64,000 bases of DNA from Desarmillaria ectypa. Its lineage: Eukaryota; Basidiomycota; Agaricomycetes; Agaricales; Physalacriaceae. The translations under genes and the position numbers were made by a program. Each line of letters opens with the position of its first letter. Position 1 is the stretch's first letter. The stretch covers positions 3,782,001 through 3,846,000 of the forward strand of contig JAUDYN010000004.1 of assembly GCA_030407005.1 (NCBI GenBank), in the 5' to 3' direction. Below the pieces are notes generated by a model. The model saw only the letters and a list, made by a program, of their open reading frames with translations. It was not told where the DNA came from and did not search any database. Shown one piece after another: positions 1 to 10,725 of the stretch.

Positions 1-1105
1 TCGTCCAAGCTGTTGCAGCCTTCTACGGGTTCATGGGCAACAGAGTCTTTGCTGCCATCGACAGAAGGACACAGACCATGGCATACCGAATTCAAGGTTC
101 CTTCTCATGTCGGCGCTTCTGTCAAAGTTGCGCATTTCCCTTTGCATTCTTCGCGACCCTCAGCTTTAACCCACTCTGTTGATCAGCTAACGAGGAAGAA
201 GGAGAAAGAGTCAAAGAAGCGGGTCGAGCATGTAGGGAGGCTGAGTCGGGCAAGGGAATCTACTTTGGACTATCGTCTAGGGATCAAGAACAGTTCTGAG
301 GGGAGGGCAAGACGGCCGAATCCTGTCAGCCTGAAAGGATGGGCTTCGCTCGTAGAGGACAAGATAGAGGTATGTTCCTTGCTGTATGTCAAGCATATCT
401 TATGCTCGCTGTAGAAAGCCCGTATTGCTGGCATCTTCAATACCGTTAAGGGTCGCGGTCAACCTATGACGCGAACCGTAGAAGAGAGCAATCCATTCAT
501 CGGTCGCGAGGAGTTTCTTATGAACCGTATCATTCAACGAAATGGTGCAGCACCTCCTTGGGTTGAACTACAAGGGGGTAAAGTATCTTGCACAACGCAG
601 CCGTTTTCTGTATCTGACACGTTATCTAGAGCTTGATGTAGCGGTCCAGTCGTTTAGAGATCTCTTGCGCCAGTCTTGGATTCGCCAAACCTTGCGCAAC
701 CTTACCACCAACCACCCTGCTTCGATACTTGCACAGTTTACTGTGAGAGACGTGAAACGCCACAGAGACCCTGATTGGGAACTGCGGGAACGAACGTATC
801 ATGATGCCACCGTGGAAGAGGTGAATGCATTGGTCCGGAAGTATAATGGTCTAGCGCCGTACGCTGTACGGCGGCCCTATTACAGTCGAAGCGTGGAAAT
901 AGGAATGCTGTATGAAGACTGTGCAGATGAGATCATGAAACAACTAGCGGAACGAGTGAACAGTGTACAAGGAGGTAGGATACCGGGACATCATTCGGAG
1001 GTAGAGCCCCACCATGAAGCTGGAAAAGTGGTTAAAAAAATTGGGCTCAAAGACCTTTTCCTTGCTTGGTGGTATAGATTCGTTAGGAGGTGGAATTTAC
1101 ATTAA
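1..1105 (+). CDS. DUF1992 domain protein (DNAJC28-like), 3' part
   Basis: The C-terminal part of a gene that starts upstream of the window. Reading frame 1 is open from base 1. Two introns are removed, at 370-414 and 578-629; the second joins G|AG so that the frame continues as ELDVAVQSF. The junction region carries the DUF1992 hallmarks: a SLVEDKIE helix, then NPF, then EEFLMNRIIQRNGAAPPWVELQ. That tryptophan-glutamate block is the conserved core of the DnaJ homologue subfamily C member 28 family. In fungi these proteins are usually predicted to be mitochondrial or Golgi-associated and their biochemical role is not settled. The C-terminus is basic and ends at TAA 1103-1105. The N-terminus, including any targeting peptide, lies outside the window. 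Confidence 0.85.
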
Positions 1106-1347
1106 ATTTGTACAGTGACGGTGTAATAATGAGTGTTGTATTTCGGAATATACGTGAGGGTTGGAGGCTGCTACAGCCACGGAAACAAGGTCTGAACAAG
1201 GTTCGAACGAGGGCAGCTATTCGCGAACAAGATTACGAACGTGCCGTTGCGCCACGACTCTAGTTTACGTAATATAAGCACAACGTCATCCGTGACCCTG
1301 CAAGCAAAACTTGGCCTTCCTCCCATGACATTGGCACTGAAGGCTCT

Positions 1348-4246
1348 ATGAATGCCTTCACCATCCGCGACACATTGCTCCAGACAGTGTCATCCAGCTT
1401 GTTCCAGCAAATATTCCCTTTCGTCGTGCTTTTCCTAGTGCCAGTGCTAGTACTTTCAATTACCTCCAAATTTAAATCGACTTCGCCACATTACCCTTCG
1501 GTAATGGGCCTCGAAAGTCTTGGTTTTTCAATGCCATGGAATTGGTTCTCCGGTACGGTAAACGGAAGCGCAATTTCTCCCAATGGTCGCCAGCCTCACC
1601 ATCACCATGAAAAGAGAAAGAGCAAAAAGTCGAAAGGAAAGACAGAACTTGTATCGGTAAAGACTGGTACGATCCCTTTTCATAATAATCTCTGTCGTTA
1701 ATTATCCATCAGAAGAAGCTGTTGGTGACGGATATTACCCTGGTCTTGTGAATATCTCGGGAACCTATTGCTTCATGAATTCTACGGTCCAGGTATGCAT
1801 ACAACGAGGCTTCGGTGTTATTTGGTTAACCGGGAGTATCCGCAGGCCCTGTCTTCATTATCATATCTCCAGCCTCAGATCGATGCTGTTCATTCCAAGG
1901 CCGAAGCATTGGATGTCCCTACCCCCGTTATCGACATTCTTCAAGATCTCTTTCATCGTGCGTATCATTCGTATTGAAATATATCATCTTGGATGGAGCC
2001 AAATAACTTGGTTTCACTTGTTTGGTCTCTCGCATACATTCTACGACATGCTCTTCATTGGGAGAACTGCGGCGTTTCTTTCGACTTAGGATTTCTGCTG
2101 GCTCTTGTACATTCAATTCCCCCTGTACTGGGTCCGTCGTGCCTTCGATAGTAGTATGAAGACGCGTGCGCACTCGGGGAAAATCCAACAAAGTTCAGCA
2201 AAGATCTTGAGTCGACAGAAAACGCCCAAGTTACAAGCCCTTACAATGTCTTGTCCCAGTGGCGGTGATCGTCGACCTTGCTGCCCATCCACCAATGATA
2301 TAGAAAGTTACCAATCTCATACCTTCTATCTAGGCTTGAATACCCAGACGTCAGCACCATCCTCCATACGACCAGTCGATCTCATATCCGTACTATCTTC
2401 CCCATCGTCAGCACGTTTCAATTCCCTCTTCAATTCCCGTGAGCATCAGGATGCCCAAGAGCTATTCCAACTTGTGTCCGAGTGCATCAAGAACGAGACG
2501 ATCAACGTAGACAAGGAAGGCCTCCGAGATCACGGATTAAATGCCCTGTCCCAAGAAGCCGGCATCAACCCTGAGATTGGGAAAAGCGTTTTCGACGGAT
2601 TGACAGCTAATAGGCGAAGTTGCGTCATTTGTGGATACACAGAGGCCGTGATGCACTTTGCCTTCGACAACTGGCAGCTTGCAGTGCCTCGTATGGCGGT
2701 AAGAACGTTCTGTTGCATTTGGATGTTGCTAATGTTGTATTAGACGAGTTGTACGCTTGAAGATTGTCTTCAAGACTACACCCGTCTAGAGGTGCTTCGT
2801 GACTGTATATGTCGTCGTTGTTCGATGCTCTCAACTCATCACCGGCTGATGCAAGAAGTTAAAACTCTTGTTGAGGCCACAAAACCAGAAAAGAAGCCAT
2901 CCGCGTCGAAGAAGCGACGTCTGAAAGATGTCCGGAAGATGGAAGCTCGCGTCAAGGCGGCTCTCGACGAGGGCCGTATCGAAGACGAGCTCAAAGATAT
3001 TCGCGTGGAGAAGGTATTTAGTTCGATGTCCACAAAGCAGGCAATGATAGCCAGAGTACGTCTCTTCGTGCCTTCGTCCTATATTCCAACGGCTCATTGA
3101 ACGCAGCCCCCTCCCGTCCTAGCACTGCACATTAATCGATCCGTCCATTATTCCCATCACGCTACCAAGAACAACATTCGTGTTGTCTTTCCCGAAGTGC
3201 TCGATCTAACACCTTTTACCACCTCAGGAAACCTGTCTACCGTTCCCACAAGCTCTTTATCTACGCCATCCACCCTCCCTCCCCGATCCAGCACCCCCAC
3301 TCCTATAGCTTATGCCAATCTTCACTCCCGAACAATCTATCGACTCTCGGCAGTTGTGTGTCACTATGGTCAGCATTCGTTTGGACACTACGTTTGTTTT
3401 CGTCGGAAGCCGCCAAATTCAAGCGCACAAGACCGTTGGAAGCCTCCAAGGATTAAAATTAAAGACTGCATACCTGTTGAACAAGAAGAAGACTCCGGTC
3501 CGCTTGTCGATTTTGAATGGGAAGACGCGGACTCCTCTTCTTGTGCCGGGACCGGTAAAGGATGGCTTCGAATATCCGATGATTCTGTCGACGAATGTGG
3601 AATTGAAAGCGTCTTGCGAGAAGGCTCAGGAGCGTTCATGTTATACTACGAGAGAGCCGTTCTGTCTACGCCGCCGGAGCATCACCCTTATACCACTGCC
3701 AACGGAGTAGCAAACGGGTACGCGTATGGTGTAGGAACGACTAGTCCAGAAAGTTCTGAAGAGACGCTAAAACCTGAGATGATGATGACTATGGCCAGAT
3801 TGGCCAACGGGAACGGGAGTGTTCGATCGTTGGTCAGTATCAGTGGGACAGTGAAAAGCGAGGACAATGAGAAGACTGGCAGCGTTTCTGGAAGTCCACC
3901 ATTACATCTGGGACCGCGAGTGGTGCGGAGCGTTGCTGCTGGAAGGGGAAGACGGAGTAATAGTGTTACACCTAGCTCGCAGCGGACTATGTCTCCATCC
4001 CCTCCACCGGCGTCGTCGTCGAAGCCCATATCAATATCGAATGGTCGCGGACCTACGAAGGATAGCGACACTGATCCGATGATATCTTCCTTCAGCTCCT
4101 CAGCACCTGCTTCCCTGTTCTCACCAAATCCACCGACTTCTCTGTCAGCACCTTCGACGACTGCCCATCAACTGGAACCTCACAACCACAAACCAGACTC
4201 TTCATCGAACGGTGCATCTCAGCCACTTGCTACACTACAACCCTGA
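1348..4246 (+). CDS. Membrane-anchored ubiquitin C-terminal hydrolase (USP/C19 family, Ubp1/USP30-like)
   Basis: A cysteine protease that removes ubiquitin from proteins. ATG 1348 opens with a hydrophobic helix at about residues 19-37 (FPFVVLFLVPVLVL), followed by a basic stretch, so the enzyme is probably anchored in a membrane with its catalytic domain in the cytosol, as in Ubp1 and USP30. Exons: 1348-1666, 1713-1792, 1846-1957, 2334-2698, 2744-3055, 3107-4246; every junction keeps frame. The Cys box reads GLVNISGTYCFMNS, the QDAQELFQLVSE helix follows, and a CxxC zinc pair (SCVICGY) and CRRC pair lie in the middle. The His box is GQHSFGHYVCF. The roughly 200 C-terminal residues are Ser/Pro-rich and look disordered. 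The Cys box differs from the usual GNTC form. The fourth intron (1958-2333) is 376 bp, far longer than its neighbours. Confidence 0.88.
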
Positions 4247-4584
4247 CACATGTTTTATCCCTCTCCTCATCTTGCAAACATGCTTTAGTACCCAGCCCGG
4301 AGGGTCTGTATTGTTAGATTCACTTGTCTTGATTATATATCCGATTTTGATGGCTTCGAATTCTATCGCGGAGGACTTTACAAACGTGCATTGGATGATA
4401 TGTCGTATTCAAACCATACAGATACCCTTAGAAAAAGGGTTGGAAATATCTGGCCCATCTAGATCATCTCCAGCAATCGCACTTTTCGTCCAGATCGTTT
4501 CCTTCCCCGGTGATCATTTACCCCACGTCGTATAAACAAGAAACAGCCCATAGCAACATTGATCAATGTGACGTCTGGTGGGGA
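4247..4584. other. Intergenic, 3' flanks of two convergent genes
   Basis: AT-rich 3' flank of the ubiquitin protease and of the small minus-strand gene that follows. I see no coding sequence or RNA gene here. Confidence 0.6.
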
Positions 4585-5006
4585 TCACCAATAAATCCGA
4601 CGTTCGATAGTCCTGGGCTTGACATATGAAGGACGGGAGTAGGAAATTGTGCGCTTAACACGGGTAACGGTCGGGTACCTTGTCATGATGATGGTGAGAA
4701 AAAAAAATGGAACGGGTGACATAGAAACTCCGCTCACCAGGCTTGGTACACCTCACCGCCGTCGAGCTGGACTTCGACTATTTGACGGCCCTAAACGTAA
4801 AGGTCAGGCTTGCGTAGTACCCCGTATCAATGCCTAGACGCACTGCATAATCAATATGGGAGCCGACGACTAGACCCTCACGGCGTCCTGAGTAGGCGTG
4901 CTGGACAGCGACGATGTCTCCTGGCTAGCAAAGAGGGGAGTACTCATTAACCTGAGGCCTTGACGAAGCAAGAAAAAAAGCTTACAATAATTTCATCAGA
5001 CGACAT
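4585..5006 (-). CDS. Tiny four-exon gene, 82-residue SH3-like/KOW-like protein
   Basis: Read on the minus strand: exon 1 5006-4986 (MSSDEII), exon 2 4924-4844, exon 3 4790-4738, exon 4 4678-4585. The three introns are 61, 53 and 59 bp, all with GT donors and AG acceptors, and all junctions keep frame. The protein reads as a short barrel-like pattern: PGDIVAVQH, then GLVVGSHID, then GRQIVEVQLDGGEVYQAWY, then PTVTRV, ending in a basic tyrosine-rich tail. This is the order seen in small beta-barrel modules that begin PGD and contain an EVQLDGG strand; agaricomycetes appear to have many such short unstudied proteins. If intron 3 is retained the protein stops at TGA 4736-4734 after 52 residues. 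The function is unknown. Confidence comes from three consecutive canonical introns restoring one sensible frame. Confidence 0.65.
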
Positions 5007-6157
5007 TGTGGATACTTGATAGATGGGGTGAGTGAAGGGGGCGTCGCTGGAGGGGATCGCTGGTGGGTAGAGAAATGGGGGAAGAAAAGAAGGGAGAGGG
5101 TCAAGCTAAGAGCTTAAATAGATTAGATCCCTGGATATAATAACGTAGCTGAGCCTTATTAACGTCCTCAAAACGTGAGGCTGGCCTCGCGGCAAATCGG
5201 AGATAATCGCCTATAATCGCGTGGCAATCGCCTTGCATCAGGAACCGAGTTGGAGAAATCTCCGGTTGCCTTAAGGCTCAATTGTCTATGTACTTATGCG
5301 GCAAGTCGTCATCGTCTCCGTTAAGAATCCTTTGTTCGCAATATGGAAACAATGTCTGTAGACAAGAAAATGCACAGAATCTGCGGGGAGTCCAGAATTC
5401 CCGAGTTTCGAATTAAAGAAGGAATTCGGGCCTCGTGTTTTCCTCATGGTATCAAGGCAACATTGTTATTGTCAATCGCGCTTTCGATGTCGGTCTAACC
5501 AAATGCAAATCAAGCAATGCGGTATCATTGAGGCCTTGCGCGAGTGCTGTACACTGGGCTGGATGTGTTGAGGCAAAGATCCTCGAATATTGCTATTACA
5601 TAATGGCAGCACGCCGCCCATGCATGCACCAATGATCACCTTGTCAGCGGCCTTCCATGGCAGTAATGGGAACCTTTCCCCGTATTATCCCGCAGCGTAT
5701 TGTTCTACGTGGGCTGATTTCTTTCGGCTGACATGCCTGACATGATTAGGGAAGACCCGACGACCGCGCTAGCTCAATGTTAAGAGTACGCCACGCATCA
5801 ATAATTGATCACGACGGCGGACTCCGCACGAAAGTCAAGTAACTTCAGAGAGATATTCAGACCCACGTGAAGCCACAACAGGATACAAAATTCCGTAGTG
5901 CTCACTTGAAAAGCGAAAGAAAACGAGTGAATGATTCTAGTTTCATTTCGGCAACACGCGTCTGTGATCATCAAACGAGAACAATGCAACGTTGGGGTTC
6001 CGAGCTAATAACCACATTCTTGAGATTGATGAGGTACTGTGAACTTCGGGGCTGAATTCGGTTGAAGCAGCCTAAGGGAATGCATCAACTACGAGGGATG
6101 TTGATTCTAGAAGTAGCGTGCGCTTGCAAATACTTGCCTCGATGTCTTAGCCAGAAG
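5007..6157. other. Intergenic; upstream region of the small minus-strand gene
   Basis: The first 150 bp are the presumed promoter of the minus-strand gene starting at 5006 and contain an AT-rich TTAAAT patch near 5114. No open frame beyond about 66 codons looks coding, and I recognise no RNA gene or repeat. Confidence 0.5.
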
Positions 6158-6610
6158 TCAAAGCCAGAAGAACACGCAGAGATATAGCAACAGATACTTG
6201 TGCCTCTCCGAAGGGCACATAACAAAGTCAAGCTCGAACCTTGGAGACGAGTCTTTCCAAGGGATGTCGATCAACGCCGTATTCAACGGGGATATAGAAC
6301 CGCTCGAAGTCCGGTCATAAAGGTCGACGTTTACGAAAGCACCAAGACAACGAAATCCTGAATGGAGAACAATAACCTTAGGTAGCGTGATGGCGATAAT
6401 TGTGTCATCAGCGACCATAGCAAAGTCCAAAGAAAGAACATCAGGATCCTGCAAGATCATCGGCTGCCAACTTTGGATGGAAGGAATCGCCATGTCAATG
6501 GCGGTATCGTGGGTTCGTATCACATACGAAAAGCAACGGGTTGCCTTACTTGGGGATCGACATGTGAAAGGGTTTCCGACTAATAAAGCTGAATACACCA
6601 ACGATTCTTC
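6158..6610 (-). pseudogene. Isolated coding-like fragment, unidentified
   Basis: A 150-codon minus-strand frame without an ATG near its start; a TGA lies at 6622-6620. The composition is protein-like: a run of alternating hydrophobic strands around AMVADDTIIAITLPKVIVL, a pattern typical of beta-propeller blades such as those in fungal F-box/WD-like proteins. No upstream exon could be joined to it convincingly. It could be a gene remnant or a chance open frame. I do not recognise a family. Confidence 0.25.
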
Positions 6611-6622
6611 CAGGCGTGTTCA

Positions 6623-7653
6623 CGCCTCAGTAGCGATGACGGGAACTTTGATGAAACTTCTCCGACAACGCTACGGCGAAATTGCGGATCTGTAACCGTG
6701 GACAGCCATGGCTGCTATGACTCCGACAAAGGTTGGTTTCGCAACTTGAAGTCTAAGGAACGCTAGAAGTCAGTAGGAAAATAAACAAGGCGATACAATA
6801 ATCACAACATGGTATCATACCTGATATCTATAGCCTACAGGCATTTTCCATGAGTACCCACCAGATGTGCTCAACAGATAAATGGACGTGTGTAGGACCG
6901 CAGAATTCCGGTCTTATCCAGCAGCATCACAGTGAAGAAGGCCTCGAGCATGAGTGAAACCGTGATTGCAGCAGCTCAATATGCAGTATGTAGCTAGGAT
7001 TGGTTGACGCAGGCGGAGGGCGGAGCGGTATTGCTGAGTGCTTCCTCTAAAATGTGGTCGTATCAGCACTCAGCTTCAGCTCAAGCCAAAGGTCACGACG
7101 TACCTAAAGAAACCAACCATCTGAATAAGAAATAAACATTGTTTTGTGGTAGCAAGCCCACGTACGTTGCAGCAAACCTGACGGTAAGGAAAAGGGAACG
7201 CTACGTCCGAGTCCTCCGAAGGCTAACTTCTGATTACGTCAGTATTCGCTCTTTTAAATGAAAGCCTTCCATGCACTCGTCCGAACTTTCAAACAGGTTA
7301 CAGGCTTTATGCAATTTATATTCTCTAGACGATTAATAACGTGTTTGGAACGACGACTCTGCAACCTCGAATGTTTCTCTTGTCCAAATCTGCTTTTCTT
7401 TGTCTTCCGAGCAAAAGTGGAACAGCAAACCGTAGCTTGTACTGGTGCGCTTGGTCCAACCGACGACGGTGACGATGACGACACGGATTACTAGCTATAC
7501 GATGGCTGAGTCTGAATTTTCTTGCTATAAAACCGCTGAACGCATCTGTGGCGTTGCTTTCATTCACGTTCTATACTTCCACATCGTTCTCTACTTTTGA
7601 TTTCTCACTGAGCGATATTCAATCAAACTATCTCTCGCTGAAAAATACAATAT
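6623..7653. other. Intergenic; TATA-containing promoter near its right end
   Basis: No supported gene. Near 7522-7529 there is a good TATA box (CTATAAAA), about 130 bp before an ATG at 7654, which looks like the old promoter of the decayed gene that follows. Confidence 0.45.
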
Positions 7654-8822
7654 ATGTTGCGTACTGTTTCCAACTCGCTCAAACGAATGGTCCAGAGCGT
7701 ACACCTGCGTCGTCATTGGCGGCGGACAGACAATCGCCCTGGAGGCCATTCCCCAGTGACCTCGCCCTTCCCTCCAGTGCATCCACACACATCCTCGGCT
7801 CGTTCAGGTTCGTGTCATATCCATTTCGTTGGTTTGTCTTCTGACGATATTACAGCAGAGGACAGTCCTCAGCTCGTTCGTTGAGCCCTTTTACCACCTC
7901 CAGTCCTTCTACTAACTGTTAAAGGGCATCAAGGTTGCTGAAGGCCACTAAAGATACCTCAGTACGGCTGCAGAATCAATAGAGAAGAAATTTGAAGGCG
8001 CATCCACTGTATATGCCTAGCTTGCTTCTGTCTCTGTGTTAGCTCACTGTATGGCCACCAGGATGGATGGAGACTGTCGGATACACTGCCTCCTCGCCCG
8101 GTCGCCGACGGGGACCCATCTAAGCGCCAAATTTCAGAGGCATGGCGGAAACTGGAGGTGCACGTTGCTCATATGGATTATTGCACAGATGCTAACGCGT
8201 GAAGTAGGGATACTCGCAGCTAGATATCCTCTCGCAGGCTGCTGGGACTGCGGGTGTTGCTACTACGGTGTTGGGAGGTTCAGCTGTCGTTATCTCTATG
8301 TTTGCCTTGCTCCGCGTTGTCGTTCGCAGGGTGCATTGGGCACTACTCTAATGTCAGACTACTGAGCTTGCGTACAGCATCTTGCACAGCTTATTGTAAG
8401 AGCTGATAAGCTTCTGAGTTCCTTTAGGACGGTCTTGGACATCATAGAACCCAGCATTGTTGGAGAGTCTCAAATCATCCTGGATGGATTGGCTGAGTGA
8501 GTGGAATCAAAATGACCTGACCTGATTCTGATGAAAATTAGGGCCATGGTTTGTGTGATAGACGAAGTGATCAAGTTGTCACAGACGTTTTCCAAGGAAG
8601 AATGGTATTAGCAATTTCTTCGTGCATTTGCTACCGACACTGTCCGATCGAAACTTGAAATCGCAGAGAAGGCTGTAGTTGAAGCCGAGGCGCAATTCAA
8701 TGTAAGTCTGACAGTTACATTGACATGGCATTGACCTGATCTCATCGTTTTTTAGCGAATATTATTATTATGCATAGTTCTTCATGTCACAAAGATTCCA
8801 CTTCACACAACGGAACAGTAGT
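7654..8822 (+). pseudogene. Decayed helical membrane-associated protein gene
   Basis: Coding-like blocks follow one another with good intron boundaries, but the frame is broken. Recognisable pieces are: a block near 7858-8010 (QRTVLSSFVEPFYHL then STAAESIEKKFEGAS) that contains two in-frame TAA codons; a block around 8050-8155 (SKRQISEAWRKLE); an intron 8156-8206; a hydrophobic block around 8207-8330 (GVATTVLGGSAVVISMF), which could be a membrane helix; an intron ending at the AG before HLAQLIVRADKLL; then an intron about 8498-8540 before AMVCVIDEVIKLSQ. A TAG at 8609-8611 interrupts a frame that otherwise continues to a normal donor near 8703 and a final exon ending at TAG near 8820. Three internal stops with intact splice sites argue for a recently dead gene. 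The family is unknown; the product would have been mostly alpha-helical. Confidence 0.5.
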
Positions 8823-9033
8823 AGCCATCGTATTAAAGGGCCCCATGCCATGTACCCTTCAATCAATGGACTTCACCGGTTGCTATCGATAACTACTTAT
8901 GTTCGTCCTTACATTTATAGTAAACGTTCTATGTTCAACGTCGAAGTTTGAAGTCCGCGCAATGTACTCATTCTACAGTGGCTACATCATATCCGGGCTC
9001 CTGGTCATCTGAAACGTTGTCCATGCCTCATTT

Positions 9034-10260
9034 TCAATTGCTTTGTGCAATTCTGCGACACTCCAATGTCACAACGTTTCCCTCAACACCTTGAATGGGA
9101 GGCGGGCAACGGGTCACTGGGCGAGAAAATGAGGAGAATTTACCGCCAGCAGAACCCCTTCACTTACCTCGCAAATTAGATAGACCCAGACGCTGCAGAC
9201 CCTTTATTACCTGTTCACTATCGACATCAGTAGCGATTTCTTCCAGTTGAACTGCCCGCGATGCAATGGTAAGGACCAAAGCGGCATGACCACCTCGAAC
9301 GGTCAACTTTCGTATGTGAGGTAGCTTCCAAGGGAGTTCGCAGAAGAAAGTTTGGCGCTCGTGTGGACGGATATAACGATCACCGAGAACGTCATACAGA
9401 CGATCAGGGAAGTCGCGGAAATCGTCATCAAAAGTATGAGTGATCTCCAAATCGGTGACTGTTGTCGGGAAGTAGCGGAATCTATACGAGTGGTCGTAGG
9501 GATCAAAAGGTAAACGGTTATTATACTGAAGGTGGACATGGCGGAGGGCCGACAGGTCATGACAAAATTTGGAGAAGCTGGCGACTTGGAGAATGTATAA
9601 CATTTGATTGGGATCGTTGCGAGCGCCAGGGTAAGGAAGATAAGATGGAAATAAACACTGGTGTCTGTAACGGTTGTAGTCAATGTTGATGTAAAGCATC
9701 ATTGAGCGACAGCAGTTCCCGAGGTAAGACTGGAGGTCCAGATGTTTACATGCGATGGATTTTCCGCCTTGTATAAGCCACCAAATATAATTTAAATAGG
9801 CGTAATTGGTGATGCGCAAGTCTGCGAGGGATATTCGTATGAACGTCGCCATCCAGGCATGGCTGACATGCATAGAGGTCCGTCTGAAAGCCCTACGGAC
9901 TTTCGTGCTTAGCAGGAGATTCCAGACCTCGTATATGATGAGTTCCGTGATTTCGAGAGGGAAGACCGGCACAGGACTGATAGGAAGTTTGTTAGTCAGT
10001 GAACAAAGCCACGATGTATCAAATATTCACCGAACGTTGCGATGCCAACGACGTTTAATAATGGGCCTTGCTTTTGTAGGCTTGGCACGCGTCTCTACGG
10101 ATCCTCTAGAATTTTTTGAGGGTACAGCATGAATCTGTACGTTACGTCGTCGCAAGAATCGAAACTTAAACCATGCCACAATCCTGTTGAAGCGTCCGGG
10201 GCACTCAGTAGCCGAGGACAATCTTGAAGACGAAAGGTGACTTGAATCCATCACTTTCAT
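9034..10260 (-). CDS. F-box-like protein, 373 residues
   Basis: Three exons on the minus strand: 10260-10031, 9976-9168, 9116-9034, with 54 and 51 bp introns. The summed length is divisible by three, and the last junction replaces an early stop with a short C-terminal exon. Residues about 78-125 form the F-box-like segment typical of agaricomycetes (FPLEITELIIYEVWN, then RRAFRRTSM, then a W...FIRISLADL helix). The rest shows the beta-alpha pattern of the large family of fungal F-box proteins with an uncharacterised substrate-binding half. Such proteins would bind Skp1 and deliver targets to an SCF ubiquitin ligase; notably the Cul1 scaffold gene lies 2 kb away. A decayed paralogue sits at 15.7 kb. 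The start is the first in-frame ATG; the next in-frame ATG is three codons further in. Confidence 0.75.
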
Positions 10261-10725
10261 CTGGAAAGCTGTGACAAAAGCTGATCTGACCGCGATTTTT
10301 GAGTTATAGAGTGAGAGGGGTAGCAATGCTAGGACAGCTTACGAGGGGGCCGTTGGCCCGTTTAAAACAAGTTCAGTAGCGGCATGCTGAGTAAGAAATT
10401 GAATAGAAATCACTAGAATAGGTTGAAATTAGTATAAATATACGAAGTCAATGGGCAAACTCACAACCAAAGACTCAAGGTCTCGCTAGCATTGTACTAG
10501 GATACAGTCCAAAATACAACATGTTCTATGTTCAGGGGGGTTCTGAAATGTTTGAATACGAGTGCTCTTCTCTGTGAGAACTTGCGCCTCGTGATAAATG
10601 TTAGATGCAAGTAATGAAGTGCCGCATCTAATCTAATCAGTTGAGTTTGTCTATATTGTGCACGGCCCTTGGCGGCAGCCGCTTGCACCTTCAACTCGAA
10701 CTTTTCCTCCACCGAACCCGAAGAA
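10261..10725. other. Intergenic between divergent genes, carrying a dispersed repeat
   Basis: Shared upstream region of the minus-strand F-box-like gene and the plus-strand SNRNP40 gene. Most of it is the dispersed repeat described at 10381-10530; no coding sequence is seen. Confidence 0.6.
10381..10530. repeat. Dispersed repeat copy 1 (about 150 bp, AT-rich)
   Basis: This stretch matches 19712-19865 with small indels: both begin GGCAxGCTGAGTAAGAAA, both contain TTAGTATAAATATxCGAAGT followed by GGGCAAACTC, and both end near a CCxAAATACAACA motif. It may be a short non-autonomous element or an LTR fragment. I see no terminal inverted repeat. Confidence 0.7.

Noticed and set aside
1928..2191. 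Coding sequence inside the long ubiquitin protease intron
   Set aside because: The open frames on either strand match nothing in the protease family, and splicing straight across gives HRLNTQTSAPSSIRPVDL, the expected continuation.
3688..4071. Antisense frame over the ubiquitin protease tail
   Set aside because: It mirrors the Ser/Pro-rich coding strand; such shadows are expected opposite biased codons.
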